This document shows positions 9,606 to 19,699 of a stretch of DNA of 64,000 nt, in pieces; position 1 is the first letter of the stretch, and the number at the start of each line of letters is the position of its first letter. Location: positions 186,001-250,000 of the forward strand of contig NZ_CP018624.1 in NCBI RefSeq assembly GCF_002327185.1, written 5' to 3'. The notes below the pieces were generated by a model. That model saw only the letters and a list, made by a program, of their open reading frames with translations, did no database searches and was not told the DNA's origin. The translations under genes and the position numbers were made by a program. This DNA comes from Clostridium chauvoei. Lineage in GTDB: Bacteria; Bacillota; Clostridia; Clostridiales; Clostridiaceae.

Positions 9606-10781
9606 ATGAGAAGATTATTTACATCAGAATCAGTTACAGAAGGGCATCCAGATAAAATCTGTGATCAAATTTCAGATGCTGTATTAGACAGTATATTAGA
9701 AAAAGATCCTAATGCTAGAGTTGCTTGTGAAACAGCAGTTACTACAGGTATGGTATTAGTTATGGGTGAGATATCAACTAATTGTTATGTTGATATTCCA
9801 AAAGTTGTTAGAGAAACAATAAAAGAAATAGGATACGATAGAGCTAAATATGGATTTGATTGTGCTACATGCTCAGTTTTAACATCAATAGATGAACAAT
9901 CAACTGATATAGCAATGGGTGTAGACGAAGCTTTAGAATCAAGACAAGGTGAGAAGGATGCTGTTGAAGCTGTAGGGGCTGGAGATCAAGGTATGATGTT
10001 TGGTTTTGCAACAAATGAAACAGAAGAATATATGCCATTACCAATAGCTATGGCTCATAGACTATCTAGAAGATTATCAGAAGTAAGAAAAAATGGTCAA
10101 TTATCATATTTAAGACCAGATGGAAAGACTCAAGTTACAGTAGAGTACGATGATAATAAAGTTATAAGAATAGATGCAATAGTAATATCAACTCAACATG
10201 GAGAAGATGTTACACAAGAACAAATAAGACAAGACTTAATGGAACATGTAATAAGAGCTGTAGTTCCAGCAGAATTATTAGATGAAAACACTAAATACTT
10301 TATAAATCCAACAGGTAGATTTGTAGTTGGAGGTCCTCAAGGAGATTCAGGATTAACAGGAAGAAAAATAATTGTTGATACTTATGGTGGAGCTGGAAGA
10401 CACGGTGGTGGAGCATTCTCAGGAAAAGATCCAACAAAAGTTGATAGATCAGCAGCCTATGCAGCAAGATGGGTAGCTAAGAACTTAGTAGCAGCAGGAA
10501 TTGCTGATAAGTTAGAAGTACAATTAGCATACGCTATAGGAGTTGCTAAACCAGTATCAATATCAATAGAAACTTTTGGAACTGGTAAAAAGTCAGAGGA
10601 AGAAATAGCTTCAATCGTAGAAAAAGTATTTGACTTAAGACCAGGTGCAATAATAAGAGATTTAGGGTTAAGAAGACCATTATACAAACAAACAGCAGCA
10701 TATGGCCACTTTGGAAGAAATGACCTTAACTTACCATGGGAACAATTAAATAAAGTAGAAGAAATAAAAAAATATATCTAA
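9606..10781 (+). CDS. metK: S-adenosylmethionine synthetase
   Basis: Cytosolic enzyme making SAM from methionine and ATP. 391 residues from ATG 9606, which is preceded by GAAGGGAG and gives the usual start '[17 protein letters not shown]'; an upstream in-frame ATG at 9561 has no ribosome site. Family signatures are '[10 protein letters not shown]' (about residue 119) and 'GGGAFSGKD' (about residue 265), with the metal and phosphate ligand 'GHPDK' near the start. Regulated by the SAM-I riboswitch just upstream. Confidence 0.98.
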   Translation: MRRLFTSESVTEGHPDKICDQISDAVLDSILEKDPNARVACETAVTTGMVLVMGEISTNCYVDIPKVVRETIKEIGYDRAKYGFDCATCSVLTSIDEQSTDIAMGVDEALESRQGEKDAVEAVGAGDQGMMFGFATNETEEYMPLPIAMAHRLSRRLSEVRKNGQLSYLRPDGKTQVTVEYDDNKVIRIDAIVISTQHGEDVTQEQIRQDLMEHVIRAVVPAELLDENTKYFINPTGRFVVGGPQGDSGLTGRKIIVDTYGGAGRHGGGAFSGKDPTKVDRSAAYAARWVAKNLVAAGIADKLEVQLAYAIGVAKPVSISIETFGTGKKSEEEIASIVEKVFDLRPGAIIRDLGLRRPLYKQTAAYGHFGRNDLNLPWEQLNKVEEIKKYI

Positions 10782-10800
10782 TAGCAATTAGATATAAAGA

Positions 10801-10842
10801 AAAGATATAGAGTATGTAACTATCATATTCTATATCTTTTTT
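10801..10842 (+). terminator. Terminator between metK and nagA
   Basis: 16-bp stem 10801-10816 / 10824-10839 with one G-T pair; T-rich on the plus side, A-rich on the other, so it may serve both convergent genes. Confidence 0.85.
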
Positions 10843-10849
10843 ATTAATT

Positions 10850-11986
10850 TTATGCAGTATGAACAACTTTTCCGTTAACGATTACTTTCTTTACATTTAT
10901 ATTTTCATCAAATAATACTAAGTCAGCATCATAACCTTCTTTTATAAGACCTTTTCTATCTTCAACTTTACAATGTCTAGCTCCATTAAATGTTGCCATT
11001 TTTACTACTTCATTTAATGAATAGTTTGTATTGTTATACACATTTCTAATAGCTTTATCTAAAGTTAATACTGAACCAGCTAAGCTACCAGTAGTTAATC
11101 TTGCAGCACCATCAGAAACTACAACATCTTGGCCACCAAGAGAATACATACCATCAGGCATTCCACATGCCATCATAGCATCAGTTACTAATAAAACCTT
11201 ATCAGTTGTTTTTTGATTATAAGCGACTCTTAATGATGGGTATGAAATATGAATTCCATCAGAGATAGTTTCAGTAGTTATATTACTATCAAAAATTGCT
11301 CCAACAACACCAGGTTCTCTATGAGAAAATGGAGTCATAGCATTAAATAAGTGAGTTGAGTGACAACATCCGCATTTAATACCTTCCATAGCTTCTGCAT
11401 AAGTGGTTTTTGTATGACCCATTGAGCAAACAATACCTTCAACAGATAAGTGTTTAATTAAATCAGTTGCTCCAGGAACTTCAGGGGCAATTGTTATTGA
11501 AATAACAGCATCCTTAGCATCGCCCACCATAGAGTTATAATTTTCAATAGTTGGAGGAATTAAAAATTTAGGATTTTGAGCTCCAATAGCACTAGGACTT
11601 ATAAAAGGACCTTCTAAGTGAGCTCCCAAAACTATTGCTCCATCAGTACCGTTTTCTTTACATTTTTTTATAGATTCCATAGATTTTCTTATATCATCTA
11701 TAGAAACAGTCATAGTAGTTGGTGTAAATGAAGTAGTCCCATGTTTTACTATTGCTTTAGATATTTCATTTATAGCCTCAACAGTACCATCCATAGTATC
11801 GTAACCAGCAGCACCGTGAATGTGAACATCTATAAATCCAGGAGATAAATATAATCCTTCTCCATTAATAACATCATTACAGTTTATGTTAGTTGGGTTA
11901 ATTTCTTTAATTTTACCATCTTCTATTAGTACAGAACCGTTTTCAATTCTGTCTAAGAAAATAATATTACAGTTTTTAATTAACAT
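10850..11986 (-). CDS. nagA: N-acetylglucosamine-6-phosphate deacetylase
   Basis: Removes acetate from GlcNAc-6-P in amino-sugar catabolism and cell-wall recycling, in the cytosol. 378 residues from ATG 11986, chosen for the GGAGGTG six bases ahead; the longer frame to 12019 is unlikely. Amidohydrolase motifs: 'PGFIDVHIHGAAGYD' (metal His pair), 'AHLEGPFIS' (metal Glu), 'SMGHTKTTY', 'HLFNAMTPFSHREPG' and 'LVTDAMMACG' (catalytic Asp). It stands alone: no nagB or amino-sugar transporter is adjacent, though two glucose/GlcNAc-family PTS genes lie at 43-47 kb. Confidence 0.96.
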   Translation of the reverse strand: MLIKNCNIIFLDRIENGSVLIEDGKIKEINPTNINCNDVINGEGLYLSPGFIDVHIHGAAGYDTMDGTVEAINEISKAIVKHGTTSFTPTTMTVSIDDIRKSMESIKKCKENGTDGAIVLGAHLEGPFISPSAIGAQNPKFLIPPTIENYNSMVGDAKDAVISITIAPEVPGATDLIKHLSVEGIVCSMGHTKTTYAEAMEGIKCGCCHSTHLFNAMTPFSHREPGVVGAIFDSNITTETISDGIHISYPSLRVAYNQKTTDKVLLVTDAMMACGMPDGMYSLGGQDVVVSDGAARLTTGSLAGSVLTLDKAIRNVYNNTNYSLNEVVKMATFNGARHCKVEDRKGLIKEGYDADLVLFDENINVKKVIVNGKVVHTA

Positions 11987-12118
11987 AATACACCTCCATA
12001 TTTTTTTTCTTAAGTCCACAAATTATTAGATAATAAATTTTTGAAATTAGACTTATGTTATAATTATATAATAAAAAGTATAAGATTAAAATATTATTAA
12101 AAGATTTGGAGCGATAAT

Positions 12119-14350
12119 ATGGAAATCCTAAATGGAGTTATTGAAACGATTGTATTTAAAAGTGAAGATACAGGATATGTAGTTTCAAAAGTAAGAGTAG
12201 ATAAAGAGTTAATTAATGCAGTTGGTGTAGTACCTTTATTAAAGGAAGGTCAGCAAGTAAAAATTAAGGGTGATTGGGTACTGCATAAACAATTTGGAAG
12301 ACAATTTAATATAAATGAATATGAGGAAGTATTACCAAGTTCAGTAGAAGGAATAGAAAAGTATTTAAGTACAGGTATAATTCGAGGAATAGGTCCAGTA
12401 ACAGCAAAAAAAATAGTAGGGAAATTTGGTGAAAAAACTTTAGATATTTTAGATAATCATATAGAAATGTTACAAGATATAGAAGGTATAGGAGAAAAGA
12501 AGTATAAAATAATATACGAATCTTATCTTGAACAAAAAGATCTAAAAGATATTATAATTTATTTTCAAAATAATGGTATGACAACAAATCAATGTATAAA
12601 GATATACAAAAAATATAGTAATGCAGCTATAGATGTGGTAAAAGAAAATCCCTATGTACTTTCAGATGAAATTTCTGGTATAGGGTTTATAACAGCAGAT
12701 AGAATAGCGAAAAGTCTTGGTATAGAAAATACATCACCCTTTAGAATACAAAGTGGAATTAGATATGTATTAAATCAATTTTCTGCTGCAGGGAATACAT
12801 ATATGCCAAAGGAAATGTTAATTGATGAAACTTCTAAGGTTTTAGTTGTTGATAAGGAATTAGTTGAAGAAAATATTTATAATGCAAGTTTAGATGGCAA
12901 AATAAAAATTGAAAAAATAGGAGAGATAGAAGGTGTTTTCTTAATACCATATTATTATTGTGAATTAGGTGTAACAAATAAAATAATAACTTTAGGGATA
13001 GAAAACTTTAGAACTATAAATACAGATGTAGAATTTGAAATAAAATCCTTTGAAAAGAAAAATAATATAGAATTTGCTCAATCACAAAGAGAAGCAATAA
13101 TAGGTGCTTTTGATAATGGTATAGAAATAATAACAGGTGGACCAGGGACGGGAAAAACTACAATAATAAAGGCTATAATAGAGATTTATGAAAATAACGG
13201 AATGAAAGTTTTACTAGCAGCACCAACAGGAAGAGCTGCAAAAAGAATGACAGAGTCTACAGGTAGAGAAGCTAAAACTATACATAGATTATTAGAGATG
13301 GGGGTAAGTGATGAGGAAAATTCCTTTTTTGGAAAGGGAGAAACATCACCATTAGAAGGGGATGTAATAATTATAGATGAAGCATCCATGATTGATATAA
13401 TGCTTATGCATAGTCTTTTAAAGGCTGTAAAATTAGGAACTAGATTAATTATAGTTGGAGATGTTGATCAGTTACCATCAGTAGGACCAGGAAATGTCCT
13501 TAAAGACTTAATAGAAAGTGAGTTTATTAAGGTAGTAAGGCTTAAGGATATCTTTAGACAGGGCAAAGAGAGTATGATTGTAACTAATGCGCATAAGATA
13601 AATAATGGGGAAATGCCAGAAACTAACAAAAAAGAAGGAGATTTCTTTTTTGAAAATAAGCAGGAATTAGACGATATATTAAATACAATTATAGATTTAA
13701 TAAATAGAAGGCTACCTAATTTTAATAAAAGTTGGGATAAACTTAGAGATATGCAAGTGTTAACTCCTACAAGAAAAGGAATTTTAGGAGTTCAAAATTT
13801 AAATAATAAACTCCAAGAAGTTTTAAACCCTAAATCACCAAATAAAAAAGAAAAAGAATCGAAAGAAATGGTATTTAGGGAAGGGGATAAAGTCATGCAG
13901 ACTAAAAACAATTATTCCCTTAAATGGTTTAGAATAAATGGAGATGGAGATAATGAAGGTGTTGGAGTCTTTAATGGAGATATGGGCTTTATAGAAAAGA
14001 TAAATGAATCAGAAAAGACTATAACTATAATATTTGATGATGAAAGAAGAGTTATATATGATTACATATATCTAGATGAATTAGAATTAGCATATGCAAT
14101 AACAATTCATAAAAGTCAAGGAAGCGAATTTAAAGTTATAATTACACCCGCATTTATGGGATCACCTTTTTTAATGAATAAAAATCTTTTATATACAGGA
14201 ATAACAAGAGCTAAGGAACTTGTAGTAGTTGTTGGTATTCCGAAAGCATTAAAGTATATGGTTTCTAATGTTAGGAGTATGGATAGATATTCTTCTCTTA
14301 AAGAAAGAATCCTAGATGTAAAATCAGAAGAAGTTTTTAGTGAAGAATAA
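12119..14350 (+). CDS. recD2: RecD2-type 5'-3' DNA helicase
   Basis: 743 residues with the RecD2 layout: N-terminal OB-like region, helix-hairpin-helix region ('GIIRGIGPVTAKKIVGKFG', about residue 86, and 'LQDIEGIGEKKYKIIYESY'), Walker A 'GGPGTGKTT' (about residue 339), Walker B 'VIIIDEASMID', 'GDVDQLPSVGPG', and C-terminal motifs 'AYAITIHKSQGSEF' and 'LLYTGITRAKE'. RecD2 acts without RecBC in repair and in replication-fork maintenance. ATG 12119 follows GGAGCGA. The next gene begins 11 bases later, so it heads an operon with the ComF-type genes. Confidence 0.95.
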   Translation: MEILNGVIETIVFKSEDTGYVVSKVRVDKELINAVGVVPLLKEGQQVKIKGDWVLHKQFGRQFNINEYEEVLPSSVEGIEKYLSTGIIRGIGPVTAKKIVGKFGEKTLDILDNHIEMLQDIEGIGEKKYKIIYESYLEQKDLKDIIIYFQNNGMTTNQCIKIYKKYSNAAIDVVKENPYVLSDEISGIGFITADRIAKSLGIENTSPFRIQSGIRYVLNQFSAAGNTYMPKEMLIDETSKVLVVDKELVEENIYNASLDGKIKIEKIGEIEGVFLIPYYYCELGVTNKIITLGIENFRTINTDVEFEIKSFEKKNNIEFAQSQREAIIGAFDNGIEIITGGPGTGKTTIIKAIIEIYENNGMKVLLAAPTGRAAKRMTESTGREAKTIHRLLEMGVSDEENSFFGKGETSPLEGDVIIIDEASMIDIMLMHSLLKAVKLGTRLIIVGDVDQLPSVGPGNVLKDLIESEFIKVVRLKDIFRQGKESMIVTNAHKINNGEMPETNKKEGDFFFENKQELDDILNTIIDLINRRLPNFNKSWDKLRDMQVLTPTRKGILGVQNLNNKLQEVLNPKSPNKKEKESKEMVFREGDKVMQTKNNYSLKWFRINGDGDNEGVGVFNGDMGFIEKINESEKTITIIFDDERRVIYDYIYLDELELAYAITIHKSQGSEFKVIITPAFMGSPFLMNKNLLYTGITRAKELVVVVGIPKALKYMVSNVRSMDRYSSLKERILDVKSEEVFSEE

Positions 14351-14361
14351 GGAGATTTATT

Positions 14362-15378
14362 ATGGGGTACGAGAAAATAATTAATCATAAAGAATTTACT
14401 AATTGTTTAACTAAAATAAATAAATGGTATTTAAGAAAGTCAAAAATATTAAACATTATTACAAGCCCATATAATAGCACCTTAATATATTCTAGTATAA
14501 TAAATGAAATTGCACGAAAAGGCGGAAATATACTGTATATATGGGGAAATAATTCGCCAAATGATGAACTTATAAAAGAAATAAAATTAAAGGATAAAGG
14601 AATAACTTATTCTTATATAGAAAAAGGGGAATCAGAAAAAACTATAACTTTTACAAGCTTTAAAAATATGATTAATGTAAGAGGAGAATATGATTTATGT
14701 ATAATAGATGATATAAGTAAATTTTCATTAATGAATAAAGATGAATTAATAGAATTAATAGAGGCTATGTATATATATAGTAAAAGAATAATAGTCTACT
14801 CTATAGAAAGAATAGTTTCTATGGGAGAAAAAGTAGAGATATCATCCTTAATAAGTAATAAACCATATGTAGAACCTAGAATATTAAATACTAGAATTAA
14901 GCTAGATGATGATATTCCATACAGTTTATATGATTATTTACTTTGGTTTAGGGATAATAAAAGCAAGGTAATTATATATGCTCCAACTGAAGAAAAAGCT
15001 AGAAGAGTATATAAGCAGTATTCTAATACAATTAAAATATCAGGGGCGAAATTTTTGTTATTACTTAGAGATGGACCATTAAAAGAGTTAGAATCATCTT
15101 TAAAAATTAAAGATAAAGGAGTCTTTATAATAACAAATTATTTTGGAGATTATTTAAAAGCAATAACAGAATTAAATATTGTAGCACTTTTTTCAGATAA
15201 TAGATTTTATTCTTATAAAAAAATAATATACTTATGTGCAGAGGCAGGAAAAAATCCTGAAAAGCATGGGGAAATTCTATTAGTATCTAGAGATATATCA
15301 AATGATATGGAGGAAGCAAAAAAATTCTCAAGGAATTTAAATAAAAAGATATGGGAAAAAGGTTTATTAAGATATTAA
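14362..15378 (+). CDS. Degenerate ComFA-like protein
   Basis: 338 residues, directly before comFC and overlapping it by 28 bases, the place of ComFA (DEAD-box helicase of the DNA-uptake machine) in other Firmicutes. The end resembles ComFA: 'YLCAEAGKNPEKHGEILLVS...AKKFSRNLNKK' lines up with its usual motif VI region and MN-containing tail. 'YDLCIIDDISKF' stands where Walker B/DEAD should be. No Walker A loop is present; the equivalent place reads 'IITSPYNSTLIYSS', and the motif VI arginines are replaced. I infer an inactive or non-ATPase relative. The N-terminal zinc finger of ComFA is also absent. Function unknown. Confidence 0.6.
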   Translation: MGYEKIINHKEFTNCLTKINKWYLRKSKILNIITSPYNSTLIYSSIINEIARKGGNILYIWGNNSPNDELIKEIKLKDKGITYSYIEKGESEKTITFTSFKNMINVRGEYDLCIIDDISKFSLMNKDELIELIEAMYIYSKRIIVYSIERIVSMGEKVEISSLISNKPYVEPRILNTRIKLDDDIPYSLYDYLLWFRDNKSKVIIYAPTEEKARRVYKQYSNTIKISGAKFLLLLRDGPLKELESSLKIKDKGVFIITNYFGDYLKAITELNIVALFSDNRFYSYKKIIYLCAEAGKNPEKHGEILLVSRDISNDMEEAKKFSRNLNKKIWEKGLLRY

Positions 15379-15997
15379 AAAACATTATAGAATATGTATT
15401 AGACATAATATATCCACCAGAGTCACAATGTATTTATTGCTATAAAGAGGATTATATAGGCTTATGTCCTCAATGTTTAACTAAGATAAAAAGAGTTAAT
15501 GATGAGAATGAAATAAAATCATTTGCTTATTATAATGGGGTAGTTAAAAAACTTATCTTGGAATTAAAATATAAAAATAATTTTTATCAGCAAAAATTTT
15601 AGGGGAATTTATGTGCAACTTAATAAAAGAGAATGAAATTTTAGCAGATATAATTTTATATGTTCCATTATCAAAAAAGTCTTTAAAAATAAGAGGTTAT
15701 AATCAAGCGGAGATAATTGCAAAAGTAATTTCAGAAAAGTTAGATATTCCAATATCTAATACATTAATAAAGGTTAAAGAAACAAAAGAACAGAAAACTT
15801 TATCTAAAGAAGAAAGAAGTATTAATTTAATAAATGCTTTTGATATAAAAAAGCCTAGTGACATAGAAAATAAGAGAATTATTTTAATAGATGATGTACT
15901 AACAACAGGTGCTACACTAAGAGAATGTGAAAAAATTTTAAAAAAATTTCGAGCTAGTACAATAAATATATTGACAGTAGCGAAAAGTAATATATAA
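15351..15997 (+). pseudogene. comFC: ComFC-like phosphoribosyltransferase, frame broken by one missing base
   Basis: First part 15351-15602 encodes an N-terminal zinc ribbon ('CIYCYKEDYIGLCPQC') and 'SFAYYNGVVKKLILELKYKNN'. The frame then shifts near 15585 and continues to 15997 with 'ADIILYVPLSKKSLKIRGYNQAE' and the PRPP loop 'RIILIDDVLTTGATL'. Adding one T to the T5 run at 15581-15585 gives a 215-residue protein of normal ComFC length. ComFC acts in the cytosol in transformation, and related proteins occur in non-transformable bacteria. Remnants on both sides are fully conserved, so a read error is likely. The promoter of raiA RNA lies in its last codons. Confidence 0.85.
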
Positions 15998-15998
15998 T
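15971..15998 (+). promoter_or_regulatory. Promoter of raiA RNA
   Basis: TTGACA (15971-15976), 16-base spacer, TATAAT (15993-15998), inside the 3' end of comFC. The RNA would start about 16005, exactly at the first paired base of the structured RNA. Confidence 0.85.
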
Positions 15999-16006
15999 AT
16001 ATTATT

Positions 16007-16214
16007 GTAATGTTAGGTCTGTGGATGAAAGTCGATGCCAGTCGCAGGCGAAACGATCCACGTAAGTTAGGAAAAGATTCTGATGAGCATGGTGCGGTAT
16101 AGATGTAAGTCCTACCAATGAAAGTTGAGAGTGTTAGTAGTGAGAGGTTAAGTCCGAGTAGCAAAAGCTCCAGTAGGCGAGTGTGGGGGCAAAATCCAGG
16201 TCAGCTAGCATTAT
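16007..16214 (+). ncRNA. raiA RNA: raiA-motif noncoding RNA
   Basis: About 208 nt with no reading frame, G-rich against its A/T-rich surroundings. Its ends pair (TAATGTTAG 16008-16016 with CTAGCATTA 16205-16213), and internal helices are visible, for example GTGGAT 16021-16026 with ATCCAC 16056-16061. It has its own promoter and its own terminator and lies ahead of hpf (raiA), the context that named the raiA motif in Clostridia and Actinobacteria. Size, GNRA/GA-rich joining segments and location fit; I exclude RNase P, tmRNA and 6S because their signature sequences are missing. Because a terminator separates it from hpf, it looks like an independent RNA and not a cis leader. Role not settled. 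Confidence 0.85.
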
Positions 16215-16218
16215 AATG

Positions 16219-16255
16219 AAAAGACTATTAATTCAAATGAGTTAAGGGTCTTTTT
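16219..16255 (+). terminator. Terminator of raiA RNA
   Basis: Stem AAAAGAC 16219-16225 with GTCTTTT 16248-16254, inner TTAA/TTAA pairing, T run. Confidence 0.75.
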
Positions 16256-16349
16256 GTTGTATATTGAATAAAAAAAGAAGAAATATGGAGTAAAAAGAAG
16301 TGATATGAAGTAATAGGGGGTAATTTTCAGTAAATTCAGAATATTAAAA

Positions 16350-16379
16350 TTGATTAAAAGATCTACTTAGGGGTATAAT
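16350..16379 (+). promoter_or_regulatory. Promoter of hpf
   Basis: TTGATT (16350-16355), 18-base spacer, TATAAT (16374-16379), 80 bases before the hpf start. The remaining stretch 16256-16349 shows nothing recognisable. Confidence 0.7.
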
Positions 16380-16458
16380 ATAAATAACAAAACAACATAA
16401 ATTAAATTTTGAAATCTTCTAAGTAAAACTTAGAATTTAGAGAGGGGATGACCTTATT

Positions 16459-16983
16459 ATGAAAGTAACAGTTGTAACAAGAAATACCAAGTTAACACCA
16501 GCATTAAAGGAAATGGTAGAAAGAAAGATTTCAAAGATGGATAGGTACTTTGAGCCACATGTATCAGCTAAAGCGACATTAACAGTTCAAAAGAACAGAC
16601 ATATTGTAGAAGTAACGATACCTTTTAATGGCATAATATTAAGAGCAGAAGAAGCTACTGATGATATGTATAAATCAATTGACTTAGTAGAAGAAAAGTT
16701 AGAAAGACAAATAAGAAAGCAAAGAACAAAACTTGCTAGAAGGAATAATGAATCATTAAGATTCTCACATATAGATGAAGTTGCAATGGAAGAAGACGAC
16801 GGAAAGGTTGTTAAAACAAAAAAGTTTGGTTTAAAACCAATGTCATCAGAGGAAGCTGTACTTCAAATGGAATTACTAGGTCATAGCTTTTTTGTATATC
16901 AAGATGCAGATAAAAATAAATTATGCGTTATGTATAAGAGAAAAGATGGAGATTATGGTCTGTTAGAACCAGAATATATTTAA
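16459..16983 (+). CDS. hpf: Long-form ribosome hibernation promoting factor
   Basis: 174 residues: N-terminal RaiA/YfiA domain (1-100, with 'VTRNTKLTPALKEMVERKI' and the basic 'RQIRKQRTKLARR' strand) that blocks the decoding centre, and a C-terminal dimerisation domain with 'FGLKPMSSEEAVLQMELLGHSFFVYQD'. The long form joins two 70S ribosomes into 100S dimers in stationary phase. ATG 16459 follows GAGGGGATG. It has its own promoter and terminator and lies downstream of raiA RNA. Confidence 0.96.
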   Translation: MKVTVVTRNTKLTPALKEMVERKISKMDRYFEPHVSAKATLTVQKNRHIVEVTIPFNGIILRAEEATDDMYKSIDLVEEKLERQIRKQRTKLARRNNESLRFSHIDEVAMEEDDGKVVKTKKFGLKPMSSEEAVLQMELLGHSFFVYQDADKNKLCVMYKRKDGDYGLLEPEYI

Positions 16984-17011
16984 AAAGAAGTGCCGTGGCA
17001 CTTCTTTTTTT
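16983..17011 (+). terminator. Terminator after hpf
   Basis: Stem 16983-16994 with 16997-17008, two-base gap at the tip, T run; starts at the stop codon. Confidence 0.85.
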
Positions 17012-17038
17012 GTTAACAATCATATAAAAACTTATTTC

Positions 17039-17068
17039 TTGAATTGTTTATAAATAAAATGGTATAAT
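17039..17068 (+). promoter_or_regulatory. Promoter of secA
   Basis: TTGAAT (17039-17044), 18-base spacer, TATAAT (17063-17068), 54 bases before the start codon. Confidence 0.7.
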
Positions 17069-17121
17069 TTATAAATAATATAAAATGATATAAAATACAA
17101 ACAGTTGAAAGGATAAGAAAT

Positions 17122-19641
17122 ATGGGATTCTTAGAAAAATTATTTGGGTCATATAGTGATAGAGAAGTTAAAAGATTAGAGAAAACAGCAAATCAAATAG
17201 AAGCACTAGATGCTGATATGCAAAAGCTATCAGATGAAGAATTAAAATCAAAGACAGACGAGTTTAAAAAAAGAATACAAGATGGAGAATCATTAGAGAG
17301 TATTCTACCTGAAGCATTTGCTGTTTGTAGAGAAGCTTCATGGAGAGTTCTTGGTATGAAGCATTACAAAGTTCAATTAATTGGTGGTATGGTATTACAC
17401 CAAGGAAGAATAGCTGAAATGAGAACTGGTGAAGGTAAAACACTTGTGGCTACATTACCACTTTACTTAAATGCATTAACAGGCAAAGGAGTACACCTTA
17501 TAACAGTTAATGATTATCTTGCTAAAAGAGACCAAGAATGGATGGGTCAATTATATAGCTTTTTAGGATTAACATCAGGATGCATAGTACATGGCTTAAC
17601 AGCAGAACAAAGAAGAGAAGCATATGGATCAGATATAACATATGGAACAAATAATGAATTTGGATTTGATTATCTAAGAGATAATATGGTTATATATAAA
17701 GAAGAAAGAGTTCAAAGAGGCTTAAACTTTGCAGTAGTAGACGAAGTGGATTCAATTCTTATTGATGAAGCTAGAACTCCACTTATAATTTCAGGAGCAG
17801 GAGAAAAATCAACAAAATTCTATAATGTTGCAGATAACTTTGTTAAGCAATTATTAGCTGAAAGAGATTATACTATCGATGAGAAAGCTAATGCTGTAAT
17901 GTTAACAGAAGAAGGTGTAGAAAAAGCAGAAAGAGCTTTTGGAATAGAAAACTATGCTGATGCAGCAAACTTAGAATTACAACACTATATTACTCAAGCT
18001 TTAAAAGCTAACTATTCAATGAAAAGAGATAAAGACTACATGGTAAAAGACGATCAAGTAGTAATAGTTGATGAATTTACAGGTAGACTTATGGAAGGTA
18101 GAAGATACTCAGATGGACTTCACCAAGCCATTGAAGCAAAAGAAGGAGTTAAGATTGAAAGAGAATCAAAAACTCTTGCAACAATTACATTCCAAAACTA
18201 TTTTAGAATGTATGATAAATTATCAGGAATGACAGGTACAGCTTTAACAGAAGAAAATGAATTTAGAGAAATATATGCACTAGATGTTATAGTAGTACCA
18301 ACACACAGACCAATAGCAAGAATAGATAATCCAGATTTAATATATAAAAATACAAATGGAAAATATAATGCTATAATAGAAGACATAATTAAATCATATG
18401 AAAAGAAACAACCAGTTTTAGTTGGTACAGTAAGTATAGAAAAGTCAGAAATTATATCAGCATTATTAAAGAGAAGAGGCATAAAGCATCAAGTCCTTAA
18501 TGCTAAATATCATGAACAAGAAGCAGAAATAATTTCTCATGCTGGAGAACTAGGAATGGTTACTATAGCAACTAATATGGCTGGTAGAGGTACCGACATT
18601 AAACTTGGAGAAGGAGTTCTTGAAGTTGGTGGATTAAAAATTATAGGTACAGAAAGACATGAATCAAGAAGAATAGATAACCAATTAAGAGGTAGAGCTG
18701 GTCGTCAAGGTGATAAAGGTGAATCAACATTCTATATTTCATTAGAAGATGACTTAATGAGAATATTTGGATCAGAAAGAATTCAAGGATTAATGGAGAA
18801 ATTAGGACTTGAAGACGATGAAGCTATAGATCATAAGATGGTAAGTAAAGCACTAGAAAATGCTCAAAAGAAAGTTGAAGGTAATAACTTTGATATAAGA
18901 AAGAATCTTATAGGATACGATGATGTTATGAACATGCAAAGAGAAGTTATCTATAAGCAAAGAGCAGAAGTGTTAGAAGGAAAAAATCTTAAAGATCAAA
19001 TACAAAATATGATAAGTGAAATAGTTACATCAGCAGTTAATTCACATTTAACAGGTGAGGAAGATGATTATGAAACAGAGATAAATAAACTTCTTAAGTA
19101 TTTAGAAGATATATGTTTACCTCATGGTGTAATTGCACTTTCAGACGTAGTAGACTTATCAAATGAAGAAATAATAAATAAAATAAATGCTATTTTAAGA
19201 GAAATATATACAGGAAAAGAATTAGAATTTGGTGAAGAACATTTTAGAGAAATAGAAAGAGTTGTACTTTTAAGAGTAGTTGACCAAAAATGGATGGCTC
19301 ACATAGATAATATGGATCATTTAAAACAAGGAATTGGATTAAGAGCTTATAAGCAAGTTGATCCAATACAAGCATACCAAATGGAAGGTAGTGCAATGTT
19401 TGAAGAAATGATAGAAGGAATAAAACTAGATACAGTTAGATTCTTATTCCATATTCAAGTAGAGAGACCAGTTGAAAGAGAAAGAGTTGCACAAGAAACT
19501 TCAGCTAGTCATGCTAGTACAGGAGATAGCGCAGAAGTTAAAAAAGAACCAGTAAGAAACGAGGATAAAGTAGGTAGAAATGAGGTTTGTCCTTGTGGAA
19601 GCGGTAAGAAATATAAAAACTGCTGTGGTAGAGAAGCATAA
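17122..19641 (+). CDS. secA: Preprotein translocase ATPase SecA
   Basis: 839-residue motor that drives unfolded proteins through SecYEG. Walker A '[11 protein letters not shown]' (about residue 99), DEAD-type '[17 protein letters not shown]', '[13 protein letters not shown]' and '[12 protein letters not shown]' motor motifs, helical wing and scaffold with '[23 protein letters not shown]', and the C-terminal zinc-binding tail '[13 protein letters not shown]'. Length and all domains are normal. Only one secA is in the window. prfB follows after a terminator, the common Firmicute order. Confidence 0.98.
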   Translation: MGFLEKLFGSYSDREVKRLEKTANQIEALDADMQKLSDEELKSKTDEFKKRIQDGESLESILPEAFAVCREASWRVLGMKHYKVQLIGGMVLHQGRIAEMRTGEGKTLVATLPLYLNALTGKGVHLITVNDYLAKRDQEWMGQLYSFLGLTSGCIVHGLTAEQRREAYGSDITYGTNNEFGFDYLRDNMVIYKEERVQRGLNFAVVDEVDSILIDEARTPLIISGAGEKSTKFYNVADNFVKQLLAERDYTIDEKANAVMLTEEGVEKAERAFGIENYADAANLELQHYITQALKANYSMKRDKDYMVKDDQVVIVDEFTGRLMEGRRYSDGLHQAIEAKEGVKIERESKTLATITFQNYFRMYDKLSGMTGTALTEENEFREIYALDVIVVPTHRPIARIDNPDLIYKNTNGKYNAIIEDIIKSYEKKQPVLVGTVSIEKSEIISALLKRRGIKHQVLNAKYHEQEAEIISHAGELGMVTIATNMAGRGTDIKLGEGVLEVGGLKIIGTERHESRRIDNQLRGRAGRQGDKGESTFYISLEDDLMRIFGSERIQGLMEKLGLEDDEAIDHKMVSKALENAQKKVEGNNFDIRKNLIGYDDVMNMQREVIYKQRAEVLEGKNLKDQIQNMISEIVTSAVNSHLTGEEDDYETEINKLLKYLEDICLPHGVIALSDVVDLSNEEIINKINAILREIYTGKELEFGEEHFREIERVVLLRVVDQKWMAHIDNMDHLKQGIGLRAYKQVDPIQAYQMEGSAMFEEMIEGIKLDTVRFLFHIQVERPVERERVAQETSASHASTGDSAEVKKEPVRNEDKVGRNEVCPCGSGKKYKNCCGREA

Positions 19642-19646
19642 AAAAT

Positions 19647-19670
19647 AAAAGTGCCTTAGGGCACTTTTTT
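19647..19670 (+). terminator. Terminator after secA
   Basis: Stem AAAGTGCC 19648-19655 with GGCACTTT 19660-19667, four-base loop, T run. Confidence 0.85.
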
Positions 19671-19699
19671 AATTAAGATATAGTATAGGATGTGATTAA

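Noticed and set aside
16007..16214. RNase P RNA, tmRNA or 6S RNA as the identity of the structured RNA
   Set aside because: Signature segments of those RNAs are missing, and the location before hpf fits the raiA motif.
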